Shown one piece after another: positions 49,230 through 59,398 of a stretch of 64,000 bases of DNA. Position 1 is the first letter of the stretch. Each line of letters begins with the position of its first letter. A model generated the notes under the pieces. The model saw only the letters and a list, made by a program, of their open reading frames with translations. It was not told the DNA's origin and searched no databases. Source of the DNA: Aquabacterium parvum. Lineage in GTDB: Bacteria > Pseudomonadota > Gammaproteobacteria > Burkholderiales > Burkholderiaceae_C. The position numbers and the translations under genes were made by a program. The stretch spans positions 62,001-126,000 of the forward strand of contig NZ_LFRI01000341.1 of the NCBI RefSeq assembly GCF_001447195.1, written 5' to 3'.

Positions 49230-50774
49230 TCAGCCAGCGATGCGCAAAACGGAGATGACTTGCGTCAGCCGGCTGGACTGGTCCTTGAGGCTTTCGGCCG
49301 CAGCGGCCGACTCTTCGACCAAGGCCGCGTTCTGCTGGGTCATCTGGTCCATGTTGGTGACAGCGAGGTTGACCTGCGAGATGCCATCGGACTGCTCGGA
49401 GGCGGCGGTCGAGATCTCGTCGATGATGTCGTTGACGCGCTGAACCGACTCCACGATGGCGCTCATCGAGGTGCCCGCATCCTGGACCAGGGCCGAGCCG
49501 GACGAGACCTGCTCGACCGAGGTGCTGATGAGCGTGCGCACCTCTCGGGCTGCTTCGGCCACGCGCTGGGCCAAGGCACGCACCTCACCTGCCACCACCG
49601 CAAAACCACGACCTTGCTCGCCCGCGCGAGCGGCTTCCACGGCGGCATTCAAGGCCAGGATGTTGGTCTGGAAGGCAATGCCATCGATGACGGCGATGAT
49701 GTCTGCGATGCGCTTGGAGCTGTCGGTGATGGCCTGCATCGTCGTCATCACTTGCGAGACAACCTGACCACCTTGCGTGGCGGCGCTCACGGCGCTTTGG
49801 GCCAACTGCGTGGCCATGCGGGCCGAGTCGGCGGTCTGGCGGATGGTGCCGGAAATCTGCTCCATGGAGGAGGCGGTTTCTTCCAGGCTGGAGGCGGCCT
49901 GCTCGGTGCGGCCCGACAGGTCCATGCTGCCGGCGGCCACTTCGTTGCTGGCCGTGGCAATGCCGTCGGTGCAGACGTGGATTTCATGGACGATGCGGCG
50001 CAGCGACTCCTGCATCTCGTGCAGGCTGCCCACCATGTCGGCCACCTCGTCGTGGCCATGGGCCTCGACCTTCTGGGTCAGGTCTCCCGAGGCGATGATG
50101 CGGGTGGCTTGCGCAGCCGCCGACAGGGGACGGGTCACGGAGCGGGTGATGCGCCAGGCGAAGATCGCACCGGTGACCAGGCAGGCCGCGCCCAGCACCA
50201 TCAGGATCAGGCGTGCCTGTTGCGCTGCGGCGGTGATGGCCTGGTTGGTGGCTTCGGCGTCCTCGCGCTGGTGGACCTGAAACGCGTGGATGGCTGCCAG
50301 GTAGCGCTCGGCTGCGGGCATCAATTGCCCGTTGAGCGCCTCCTTGGCGCCCGGATCGTCAAGATCCAGCAAGCCGAAGATGTTGTCGCGGGAGGCGATG
50401 TAGGCCTTGCGGTGATCGGCGATTTCCTGGAACTGGGCGCGCTCGGCGTCGTCGCTGATGGCCGCTTCCAGTCCTTTTTGCAGTTCGCTGATCTCGGCCG
50501 AGGTGGCCTTGATGAGCGGCGCGTAGTGGGCTTTGACGTCGGCGTGACCGCCCGATTTGGCGATCGCCAGGGTGCGGTTGACGTTCAACAGGGTCAGGGC
50601 TTCCCAACGCTGAGCGCTGTTGGCGCGCTCGGTCGCATCGTGGGTGAGCTCGATGCCGTCCAACGTGCTGCCCAGCCGCAGCCATCCCACCAGGGAAATC
50701 AAAGCCGCCAACAGCAGCACCAGGCCGAAACCCAGGCCGAGGCGGGCGCCCAGTTTCAAGTCATTGAGTCTCAT
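49230..50774 (-). CDS. Methyl-accepting chemotaxis protein
   Basis: A 514-residue receptor: a first membrane helix (about 11-31), a four-helix-bundle-like periplasmic sensor, a second membrane helix (about 190-210), HAMP, then a signalling coiled coil with the invariant tip [19 protein letters not shown]. No C-terminal NWETF-type pentapeptide for CheR/CheB tethering is visible. The ligand is unknown. It sits between mdh and the CitE-like gene, interrupting what looks like a carboxylate-metabolism region. Confidence 0.93.
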   Translation of the reverse strand: MRLNDLKLGARLGLGFGLVLLLAALISLVGWLRLGSTLDGIELTHDATERANSAQRWEALTLLNVNRTLAIAKSGGHADVKAHYAPLIKATSAEISELQKGLEAAISDDAERAQFQEIADHRKAYIASRDNIFGLLDLDDPGAKEALNGQLMPAAERYLAAIHAFQVHQREDAEATNQAITAAAQQARLILMVLGAACLVTGAIFAWRITRSVTRPLSAAAQATRIIASGDLTQKVEAHGHDEVADMVGSLHEMQESLRRIVHEIHVCTDGIATASNEVAAGSMDLSGRTEQAASSLEETASSMEQISGTIRQTADSARMATQLAQSAVSAATQGGQVVSQVMTTMQAITDSSKRIADIIAVIDGIAFQTNILALNAAVEAARAGEQGRGFAVVAGEVRALAQRVAEAAREVRTLISTSVEQVSSGSALVQDAGTSMSAIVESVQRVNDIIDEISTAASEQSDGISQVNLAVTNMDQMTQQNAALVEESAAAAESLKDQSSRLTQVISVLRIAG

Positions 50775-51004
50775 CGGATCATCCTGTCGCGTGTGTCACC
50801 GACCGGCGAGGGCGAACCTGATCCGGATCGGGGTTGCATCCGGTCAACCAAGACCACACGCAACTGCGTAAACTTTCGGCAGTCAGGCGGCTTCACATGA
50901 TGGCAATCACGCACCACGATGGCGCCTGGCGTGACTTTCATCACGGCCAAGCCGATCAATGCACCCTTGGAACACCCGCCAGACCTCACCCGCGCCAACC
51001 CCAC

Positions 51005-52024
51005 ATGTCCACACTGACGTCCATCCACCCTCGCCAAGCCCTCTTCGGCACCGAGCCGCACCCGGCCGCCTTGCCCGTCTGCGATCACTACGCGGGCGTG
51101 GAGGAGCGCATGCTCAAAAGCCTGAGGCTGCAGGCCGACATGGCACAGGACTCAGGGCGCGCGGTCTTCGACGTGACGCTGGACCTGGAGGACGGCGCGC
51201 CGGTGGGCGGTGAAGCCGAGCAGCTCGACCTGGTCTGCGGCCTGATCAACAGCCCCTTGAACGCGCATGGACGGGTGGGCGTGCGGGTGCACGACCTGCG
51301 TCACCGGCATTTCGAGGAGGACGTGGACACCCTGGTGCGACGGGCCGGCGAGCGACTGGCCTACATCATGGTGCCCAAGATCGACGGCGAGGTGGACGCC
51401 GGCCGCGTGCTGCACGCCATCCAGTCGGCGCGCGAGCGCCACGGTGTCACGCGGGCGCTGCCCGTCCATGGGTTGATCGAAACCCACCGGGGGGTGCAGG
51501 AGGTCGCGAGCATCGCGCGGCTGCCGGGCTTCGAGTCGCTGTCCTTCGGGCTGATGGATTTCGTCTCGGAGCACCGCGGCGCGATCCCGGCATCGGCCAT
51601 GGGTGCCGAAGGCCAGTTCGCACACCCGCTGGTGCTGCGCGCCAAGGTCGAGATCTCGGCTGCGTGTCACGCGGCGCGCATCACGCCCTCGCATGGCGTG
51701 GTCACAGAGTTCAAGGACACGCGTGCGCTGCTCAAGGCGGCCACCAAGGCCGCACGCGAGTTGGCCTACACGCGCATGTGGAGCATCCACCCGGCCCAGA
51801 TCCCGGTGATCCTGGATGCGTTCACACCCGTGGTGGCGGAGGTCGATGACGCGGTGGAAATTTTGCTGGCTGCCCAGGCCGAGCACTGGGCGCCCATCTC
51901 TCACCACGGGGTGCTGCACGACCGCGCGAGCTACCGTCACCACTGGTATGTGCTGGAGCGCGCCTGGGTGACCGGGCAGCCGCTGCCGGTGGAGGTGGAG
52001 GAACGCTTCTTCGGCGGACTTTGA
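51005..52024 (+). CDS. CitE-like HpcH/HpaI aldolase family lyase
   Basis: 339 residues from the ATG at 51005 (MSTLTSIHPRQAL); the frame is open upstream but lacks family features. It has the CitE-type TIM-barrel pattern: DVTLDLEDGAPVGGEAEQ with acidic metal ligands, IMVPKIDGEVD, GLIETHRGVQEVASIAR, FGLMDFVSEH, and MWSIHPAQIPVI near the end. Such proteins cleave malyl-, citramalyl- or citryl-CoA esters, and some act on free acids; the substrate is uncertain. Neighbouring mdh and methylcitrate genes fit a carboxylic-acid role. Confidence 0.8.
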   Translation: MSTLTSIHPRQALFGTEPHPAALPVCDHYAGVEERMLKSLRLQADMAQDSGRAVFDVTLDLEDGAPVGGEAEQLDLVCGLINSPLNAHGRVGVRVHDLRHRHFEEDVDTLVRRAGERLAYIMVPKIDGEVDAGRVLHAIQSARERHGVTRALPVHGLIETHRGVQEVASIARLPGFESLSFGLMDFVSEHRGAIPASAMGAEGQFAHPLVLRAKVEISAACHAARITPSHGVVTEFKDTRALLKAATKAARELAYTRMWSIHPAQIPVILDAFTPVVAEVDDAVEILLAAQAEHWAPISHHGVLHDRASYRHHWYVLERAWVTGQPLPVEVEERFFGGL

Positions 52025-52060
52025 TCGAGCGAGTGCGCTGGCCCGAGGGGCAGCCCTCGT

Positions 52061-53980
52061 TCAGTGCCGCGCCAGTGCGCGCTCGATGAAGTGCCTGGGC
52101 ACCGTCGGGCGGGGCACGCGCACGTCGAACCAGGCGCGCACGTCCTGCTCCAGCAGGAAACCGTGCATGAAGTTGTAGATGGCCTTCTTGAGCGCCAGGC
52201 CGAGGCGGTCGTGGTCCACACCCGTCGGGTCGGTGAAGCCGACGTCGTTGCGGGCAAAACTGCCCTCGGGCAAAGGCACGAGCTCGATGCCGTACTCGGC
52301 CGGGTTCAGGCCCACGGGGGAGTGCACCGTGCAGGCAAAGCGGTGAAAGAAGCCCGAATGGATGCAACCCTGCTCGAAGAGCTGGCGCACGTACTCCAGC
52401 GCGTCGACCGTGTCCTGCACAGTTTGCGTCGGGAAGCCGTACATGAGGTAGGCGTGCACCATGATGCCGGCGTCGGCGAAGGCCCGCGTCACGCGCGCGA
52501 CCTGTTCGACGGACACGCCCTTCTTCATCAATTGCAGCAGGCGATCGGACGCCACCTCCAGGCCACCCGAGATGGCGATGCAGCCGCTGTCGGCGAGCAA
52601 CTGGCACAACTCGGGTGTGAAGGTTTTTTCAAAGCGCACGTTGCCCCACCAGCTGATCTGCACACCACGGCGCAGCAGCTCTTCGGCCAAGGCGCGCAGC
52701 ACCTTCGGGGGCGCGGCCTCGTCGACGAAGTGAAAGCCTGTCTGCCCCGTTTCGGCGACGATGGCCTCGATGCGATCGACCAGCACGGTGGCCGATGCCG
52801 CCTCGTAGCGCGAGATGTAGTCCAAGCTGACGTCGCAGAAGCTGCACTTCTTCCAGTAGCAGCCATGCGCCACGGTGAGCTTGTTCCAGCGCCCGTCGGA
52901 CCACAGCCGGTTCATGGGGTTGAGCATGTCCAGCAGCGACAGGTAGCGGTGCAGTGGCAGACCGTCCCAGGTGGGTGTGCCGACGTCGTTGAAGGGCACG
53001 TCGGGCTCTTGCCATTGCATGAGCTTGACGGCGCCGGCATCGGTGCGAACGAAGGTGCGCACCAGGCGCTCGCGGCTGCGTCGGCCCTGCACGTGCTCCA
53101 GCAAAGCCAACAAGGGGCGCTCACCCGCGTCGAGCGTGACGAAATCGAAGAAGTCGAAGACGCGGGCCTCGGCCAGCTCGCGCAGCTCGGTGTTGACGAA
53201 GCCGCCGCCCAGCACGGTGACGACACCGGGGTGGTGGGCCTTGATGGCCTGGGCGATGCGAAAGGCCGCGTACACATTGCCGGGGAATGGCGCCGACAGC
53301 AGCACCACCGTGGGTCGGTGGCGAGCGATGGCGTCGAGCGTCAGCTCGGTCAGCGTGGTGTCGATCAGGTTGGGCGGCGCAGCCAGCGCGGCCGCCAGCG
53401 GCTCGAAGCTGGGCTGGCTCATGGCGATCTGCTCGGCGTAGCGCACGAACTCGAAGCGCGCATCGATGGCATCGCGCAGCACGTCGGCCAGGTCGTTGAG
53501 GTAGAGCGTGGCGACGTGCCGTGCGCGGTCCTGCAGCCCCAAGGCGCCAAAGGCCCAGGCCAGTGGGTCGCCTCCGTCGTCATCGGCCAGCGCGCCAGCG
53601 TAAGCCTCCAGCGAGGCAAAGCGCGGGCCTTCAGGCAGGTAGCCTCGGCCGGCGATGCGGTGGGCCAGCGTGGCGTCCGTGCCTTGCAGGAAGGAGATGA
53701 CGCGCTCGATGGTGGCGAGGTAGGCGTCGGCCTGATCCATGAACGAGGCCACGGCGGCGCTGCGGGCCTTCGCCGGCATGGCGTCGGCCACGGCCCTGAC
53801 CCGAGACAGGCCCTCGCGCGAGAGCAGACGCAGCACCAGCGCCAGCGCCAGGTCTTCCTGCTGCGCCTGCACGCCTTGCGACCGCAGGAACCCGGTGAGG
53901 TAGGCGGTGGACGGGTAAGGCGTGTTGAGCTGCGTCATCGGCGGGATGAGCGACAGCACGCGAGGCGACTCTTGCGGCAT
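52061..53980 (-). CDS. B12-binding-type radical SAM protein
   Basis: 639 residues from the preferred ATG at 53980 (MPQESPRVLSLIPPM). The N-terminal part resembles a cobalamin-binding Rossmann region (PTVVLLSAPFPGNVYAAFRIAQ, VTVLGGGFVNTE) but lacks the DxHxxG base-off motif. The radical SAM cluster is CYWKKCSFC (Cys 374, 379, 382), CX4CX2C instead of the usual CX3CX2C. ISGGLEVASDRLL, KGVSVEQVARVTRAFADAG and HAYLMYGFPTQTVQDTVDALE follow. It has no known substrate, and no precursor peptide gene was seen beside it. It is divergent from a PEP-CTERM gene. Confidence 0.85.
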   Translation of the reverse strand: MPQESPRVLSLIPPMTQLNTPYPSTAYLTGFLRSQGVQAQQEDLALALVLRLLSREGLSRVRAVADAMPAKARSAAVASFMDQADAYLATIERVISFLQGTDATLAHRIAGRGYLPEGPRFASLEAYAGALADDDGGDPLAWAFGALGLQDRARHVATLYLNDLADVLRDAIDARFEFVRYAEQIAMSQPSFEPLAAALAAPPNLIDTTLTELTLDAIARHRPTVVLLSAPFPGNVYAAFRIAQAIKAHHPGVVTVLGGGFVNTELRELAEARVFDFFDFVTLDAGERPLLALLEHVQGRRSRERLVRTFVRTDAGAVKLMQWQEPDVPFNDVGTPTWDGLPLHRYLSLLDMLNPMNRLWSDGRWNKLTVAHGCYWKKCSFCDVSLDYISRYEAASATVLVDRIEAIVAETGQTGFHFVDEAAPPKVLRALAEELLRRGVQISWWGNVRFEKTFTPELCQLLADSGCIAISGGLEVASDRLLQLMKKGVSVEQVARVTRAFADAGIMVHAYLMYGFPTQTVQDTVDALEYVRQLFEQGCIHSGFFHRFACTVHSPVGLNPAEYGIELVPLPEGSFARNDVGFTDPTGVDHDRLGLALKKAIYNFMHGFLLEQDVRAWFDVRVPRPTVPRHFIERALARH

Positions 53981-54190
53981 GCAGGCGAGGTTGGGGGCTG
54001 GGGTGGCGAGATTGTGCCAGCGAGGGTTCGGGCGGCGCTTCATGAAGGTGTGTTGCCCACGGCGTGAATCCATCACGTGCATGGCGGAAATGACGGCATT
54101 CGCCCCCTGTTGGCGGGGGGTGACGGCGCCCCGCTCAGCGACCCGAACGCCTAGGATCCAAACCGTTGTACATGTTGTAACAAGCGCACC

Positions 54191-54850
54191 ATGAAACCCA
54201 TCCGAATCGCCACCCTGTCTGTCCTGCTGCTCGCAGCCTTCACCGCCCGCGCTGAGTCGCTGGTCGTCAACGGCTCACTCAACGGCAGCATCGCCAACAT
54301 GGATGTGCCAACCGGCTGGACGGTGCTGGCAGGCACGCCCGACACGATGGACCCGACGAGCAACGTCGGGGTGTCGGGCTGGCTTTCCTTTGGCGTTGCG
54401 CCCACCGATTCGCCCGATGGCGGCACCTGGGTGGGCCTGGGCGCCAACGGCAGTTACTTCGAGAGTTTCGGCCAGACCCTCAGCGGTCTGAGCATCGGAC
54501 AGACCTACACCGTGAGCTGGAAGGCCGCCAACTTCGGCGTCAACAACTCGGTCGACTCCTACCTGGGCAGCAACGCGATCGGCGTGATGCTCGACGGCGC
54601 CAGCATCGGTCAGGGTGCGACGCTGAGCCTGTCTTCGAGCTGGGCCACCCAGTCGCTGACATTCGTGGCCACTTCGGCATCTCAGCTGCTGTCCTTCCGC
54701 CTGGCCCACGCCGACAAGGCCTACCTGGGCATCGACGGCATCTCGGTGACGACTGGCGGCGTGACCCCGGCGGTGCCCGAGCCCTCGAGCTGGCTGCTGC
54801 TGGCCATGGGCGTGGCGGCCGTGGGCGCGATGCGTCGCCGCCAGGCCTGA
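54191..54850 (+). CDS. PEP-CTERM protein (choice-of-anchor-like)
   Basis: A 219-residue exported protein: a signal peptide (about 1-22, FTARA), a beta-sandwich-like body starting ESLVVNGSLNG and containing GWTVLAGTPDTMD, SFGQTLSGLSIGQTYTVSWKA and LGIDGISV, then a sorting tail VPEPSSW, a hydrophobic helix and RRRQA. The body resembles carbohydrate-binding-type modules of other PEP-CTERM proteins. It lies between the divergent radical SAM gene and convergent prpR. A TTGTAACAA palindrome precedes the start. Confidence 0.85.
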   Translation: MKPIRIATLSVLLLAAFTARAESLVVNGSLNGSIANMDVPTGWTVLAGTPDTMDPTSNVGVSGWLSFGVAPTDSPDGGTWVGLGANGSYFESFGQTLSGLSIGQTYTVSWKAANFGVNNSVDSYLGSNAIGVMLDGASIGQGATLSLSSSWATQSLTFVATSASQLLSFRLAHADKAYLGIDGISVTTGGVTPAVPEPSSWLLLAMGVAAVGAMRRRQA

Positions 54851-54887
54851 TCGCCCTCTTCGCGCACCACCTCACCCAGGGCCCTCT

Positions 54888-56930
<2,043 letters not shown>

Positions 56931-56987
56931 GGTCAGAGGCTGGGCAGCTTGTTGCGAACAGACGGGTCGGCGCTCCGTTTCAACATT

Positions 56988-57015
56988 GTTTCACGTTTCA
57001 GGCAAAACGTTTCAC
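56988..57015. promoter_or_regulatory. Candidate PrpR upstream activating site
   Basis: Two copies of GTTTCAC (56988-56994 and 57009-57015) are 21 bp apart, about two helical turns. Between them ACGTTT / AAACGT (56993-57010) is a perfect inverted repeat with a 6-bp gap. It lies about 120 bp upstream of the sigma-54 promoter, a usual enhancer distance. Confidence 0.65.
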
Positions 57016-57133
57016 AAATGGAACATGCGCCACTGCCTGCACCCGACACCCATGCGCACCACTTCCCCTCGCGACCAATCAAATCAAGGACTTACCCCAA
57101 GTGCACGTTGCACACTCCCCGCCATGATCGCCC

Positions 57134-57148
57134 TGGCACACGCGTTGC
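57134..57148 (+). promoter_or_regulatory. Sigma-54 promoter of prpB
   Basis: TGGCAC, five bases, TTGC: an exact match to the -24/-12 consensus, starting 55 bp upstream of the prpB ATG. Together with a PrpR-type activator this strongly suggests sigma-54 control. Confidence 0.9.
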
Positions 57149-57188
57149 GCTGTCCGTGTGAACCGTCCTTCACTCCACGGAGAACCAC

Positions 57189-58073
57189 ATGGCTCAACTG
57201 TCCGCCGGCGCCCGTTTCCGCCAGGCCCTCAAAGAAGAAGCGCCCCTGCAGGTCATGGGCACCATCAACGCGAACCACGCGCTGCTGGCCCAACGCGCGG
57301 GCTTCAAGGCCATCTACCTCTCGGGTGGCGGTGTGGCCGCGGGCTCGCTGGGCCTGCCCGACCTGGGCATCAGCGGCCTGGAAGACGTGCTCATCGACGT
57401 GCGCCGCATCACCGACGTCTGTGACACGCCTCTGCTGGTCGACATCGACACCGGCTTCGGCCCCAGCGCCTTCAACATCGAGCGCACCGTCAAGAGCCTG
57501 ATCAAGGCCGGCGCCGCGGCCTGCCACATCGAAGACCAGGTCGGCGCCAAGCGCTGCGGCCACCGCCCCGGCAAGGAAATCGTCACCACCGAAGAGATGG
57601 TCGACCGCGTCAAGGCCGCCGCCGACGCCAAGACGGACAAGGACTTCTTCCTGATCGCCCGCACCGACGCCATCCAGGTGCACGGCGTGGACGCCGCCAT
57701 CGAACGTGCGATCAAGTGCGTGGAAGCCGGCGCCGACGGCATCTTCGCCGAGGCCGCTTACGACCTCGAGACCTACAAGAAGTTCGTCGACGCCGTGAAG
57801 GTGCCCGTGCTGGCCAACATCACCGAGTTCGGCAAGACCCCGCTGTTCAGCGTCGACGACCTGCGCCCCACGGGCGTGGGCATGGTGCTCTACCCGCTGA
57901 GCGCCTTCCGCGCCATGAACAAGGCCGCCGAAGCTGTCTACACTGCCATCCGACGCGACGGCCACCAGCGCAACGTGGTCGACATCATGCAGACCCGCGA
58001 AGAGCTGTACGACCGCATCGGCTACCACGCGTTCGAGGGCAAACTCGACGCGCTGTTCGCCGCCAAGAAGTGA
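57189..58073 (+). CDS. prpB: 2-methylisocitrate lyase
   Basis: A 294-residue isocitrate-lyase superfamily enzyme splitting 2-methylisocitrate into pyruvate and succinate. The active-site [10 protein letters not shown] motif (Cys base) is the PrpB form. [12 protein letters not shown] and [17 protein letters not shown] segments are conserved. GGAGA lies upstream of the ATG. First gene of the prp operon, 40 bp before prpC. Confidence 0.97.
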   Translation: MAQLSAGARFRQALKEEAPLQVMGTINANHALLAQRAGFKAIYLSGGGVAAGSLGLPDLGISGLEDVLIDVRRITDVCDTPLLVDIDTGFGPSAFNIERTVKSLIKAGAAACHIEDQVGAKRCGHRPGKEIVTTEEMVDRVKAAADAKTDKDFFLIARTDAIQVHGVDAAIERAIKCVEAGADGIFAEAAYDLETYKKFVDAVKVPVLANITEFGKTPLFSVDDLRPTGVGMVLYPLSAFRAMNKAAEAVYTAIRRDGHQRNVVDIMQTREELYDRIGYHAFEGKLDALFAAKK

Positions 58074-58113
58074 TCCTTTCATCCGCCACTGCTTTCAATT
58101 GGAGAGACGCAAC

Positions 58114-59280
58114 ATGAGCGCCACCCCTGAGACCACCACCACCCCCGGTTTCAAGCCCAAGAAGTCGGTCGCCCTGTCCGGCACCGCCGCCGGCAACACC
58201 GCCCTGTGCACCGTGGGCCGCACTGGCAATGACCTGGCTTACCGCGGCTACGACATCCTCGACGTCGCCACCACCTGCGAATTCGAAGAAATCGCCCACC
58301 TGCTGGTGCACGGCAAGCTGCCCAACGTGGCCGAACTCGCTGGCTACAAGGCCAAGCTGAAGTCGCTGCGCGGCCTGCCCAACGCCGTCAAGGTCGCGCT
58401 GGAGCAGCTGCCGCCTTCGAGCCACCCGATGGACGTGATGCGCACCGGCGTGTCGGTGCTCGGTTGCGTCAAGCCCGAGAAGGAAGACCACAACCACCCC
58501 GGCGCCCGCGACATCGCCGACAAGCTGATGGCCTGCCTGGGCTCGATGCTGCTGTACTGGTACCACTTCGCCTACAACGGCAAGCGCATCGACGTGGAAA
58601 CCGACGACGACTCGATCGGCGGCCACTTCCTGCACCTGCTGCACGGCGAGAAGCCGCGTGACAGCTGGGTGCGCGCCATGCACACCTCGCTCATCCTGTA
58701 CGCCGAGCACGAGTTCAACGCCTCGACCTTCACGTCGCGCGTGGTCGCCGGCACGGGCTCCGACATGTACTCGGCGCTGTGCGGCGGCATCGGTGCCCTG
58801 CGCGGCCCGAAGCACGGCGGCGCCAACGAAGTGGCCTTCGAAATCCAGAAGCGCTACGACAACCCGGACGAAGCCGAGGCCGACATCCGCGCCCGCGTCG
58901 AACGCAAGGAAGTCGTGATCGGCTTCGGTCACCCCGTCTACACCGTGAGCGACCCGCGCAACGTGGTCATCAAGAAGGTGGCGCAAGACCTGTCCAAGGA
59001 ACAGAACAACACCAAGATGTACGACATCGCCGAACGCCTCGAGTCGGTGATGTGGGAAATCAAGAAGATGTTCCCGAACCTCGACTGGTTCTCGGCTGTG
59101 AGCTACCACATGATGGGCGTGCCCACCGACATGTTCACGCCGCTGTTCGTGATCGCCCGCACATCGGGCTGGTCGGCCCACGTGATCGAGCAGCGCATCG
59201 ACGGCAAGATCATCCGTCCTTCGGCCAACTACACCGGCCCGGAAGACCAGAAGTTCGTGCCGCTGAAGGACCGCAAGTAA
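58114..59280 (+). CDS. prpC: 2-methylcitrate synthase
   Basis: A 388-residue citrate-synthase-fold enzyme condensing propionyl-CoA with oxaloacetate. Active-site segments [28 protein letters not shown] and [14 protein letters not shown] (His, His, Asp) are typical of PrpC. It is shorter than GltA (388 vs 438 residues), as expected. The start at 58114 has GGAGAGAC upstream; the open frame reaches back five codons. A hairpin follows the stop. Confidence 0.96.
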   Translation: MSATPETTTTPGFKPKKSVALSGTAAGNTALCTVGRTGNDLAYRGYDILDVATTCEFEEIAHLLVHGKLPNVAELAGYKAKLKSLRGLPNAVKVALEQLPPSSHPMDVMRTGVSVLGCVKPEKEDHNHPGARDIADKLMACLGSMLLYWYHFAYNGKRIDVETDDDSIGGHFLHLLHGEKPRDSWVRAMHTSLILYAEHEFNASTFTSRVVAGTGSDMYSALCGGIGALRGPKHGGANEVAFEIQKRYDNPDEAEADIRARVERKEVVIGFGHPVYTVSDPRNVVIKKVAQDLSKEQNNTKMYDIAERLESVMWEIKKMFPNLDWFSAVSYHMMGVPTDMFTPLFVIARTSGWSAHVIEQRIDGKIIRPSANYTGPEDQKFVPLKDRK

Positions 59281-59290
59281 TTCAGCAACG

Positions 59291-59309
59291 AGGGCGCCGA
59301 TGGCGCCCT
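59291..59309 (+). repeat. Hairpin between prpC and acnD
   Basis: AGGGCGCC / GGCGCCCT with a three-base loop, 10 bp after the prpC stop, followed by TTTC only. It may be a partial terminator or an mRNA stabiliser that lowers acnD expression relative to prpBC. Confidence 0.5.
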
Positions 59310-59398
59310 TTCAACTTCCAGCGTTGCAGCCCGGTGGGCTGAACCCCCAGCCTCCCCGCCTGCTTCGCCACCTGCCTCGATCTCCGCCCCACACGGTC

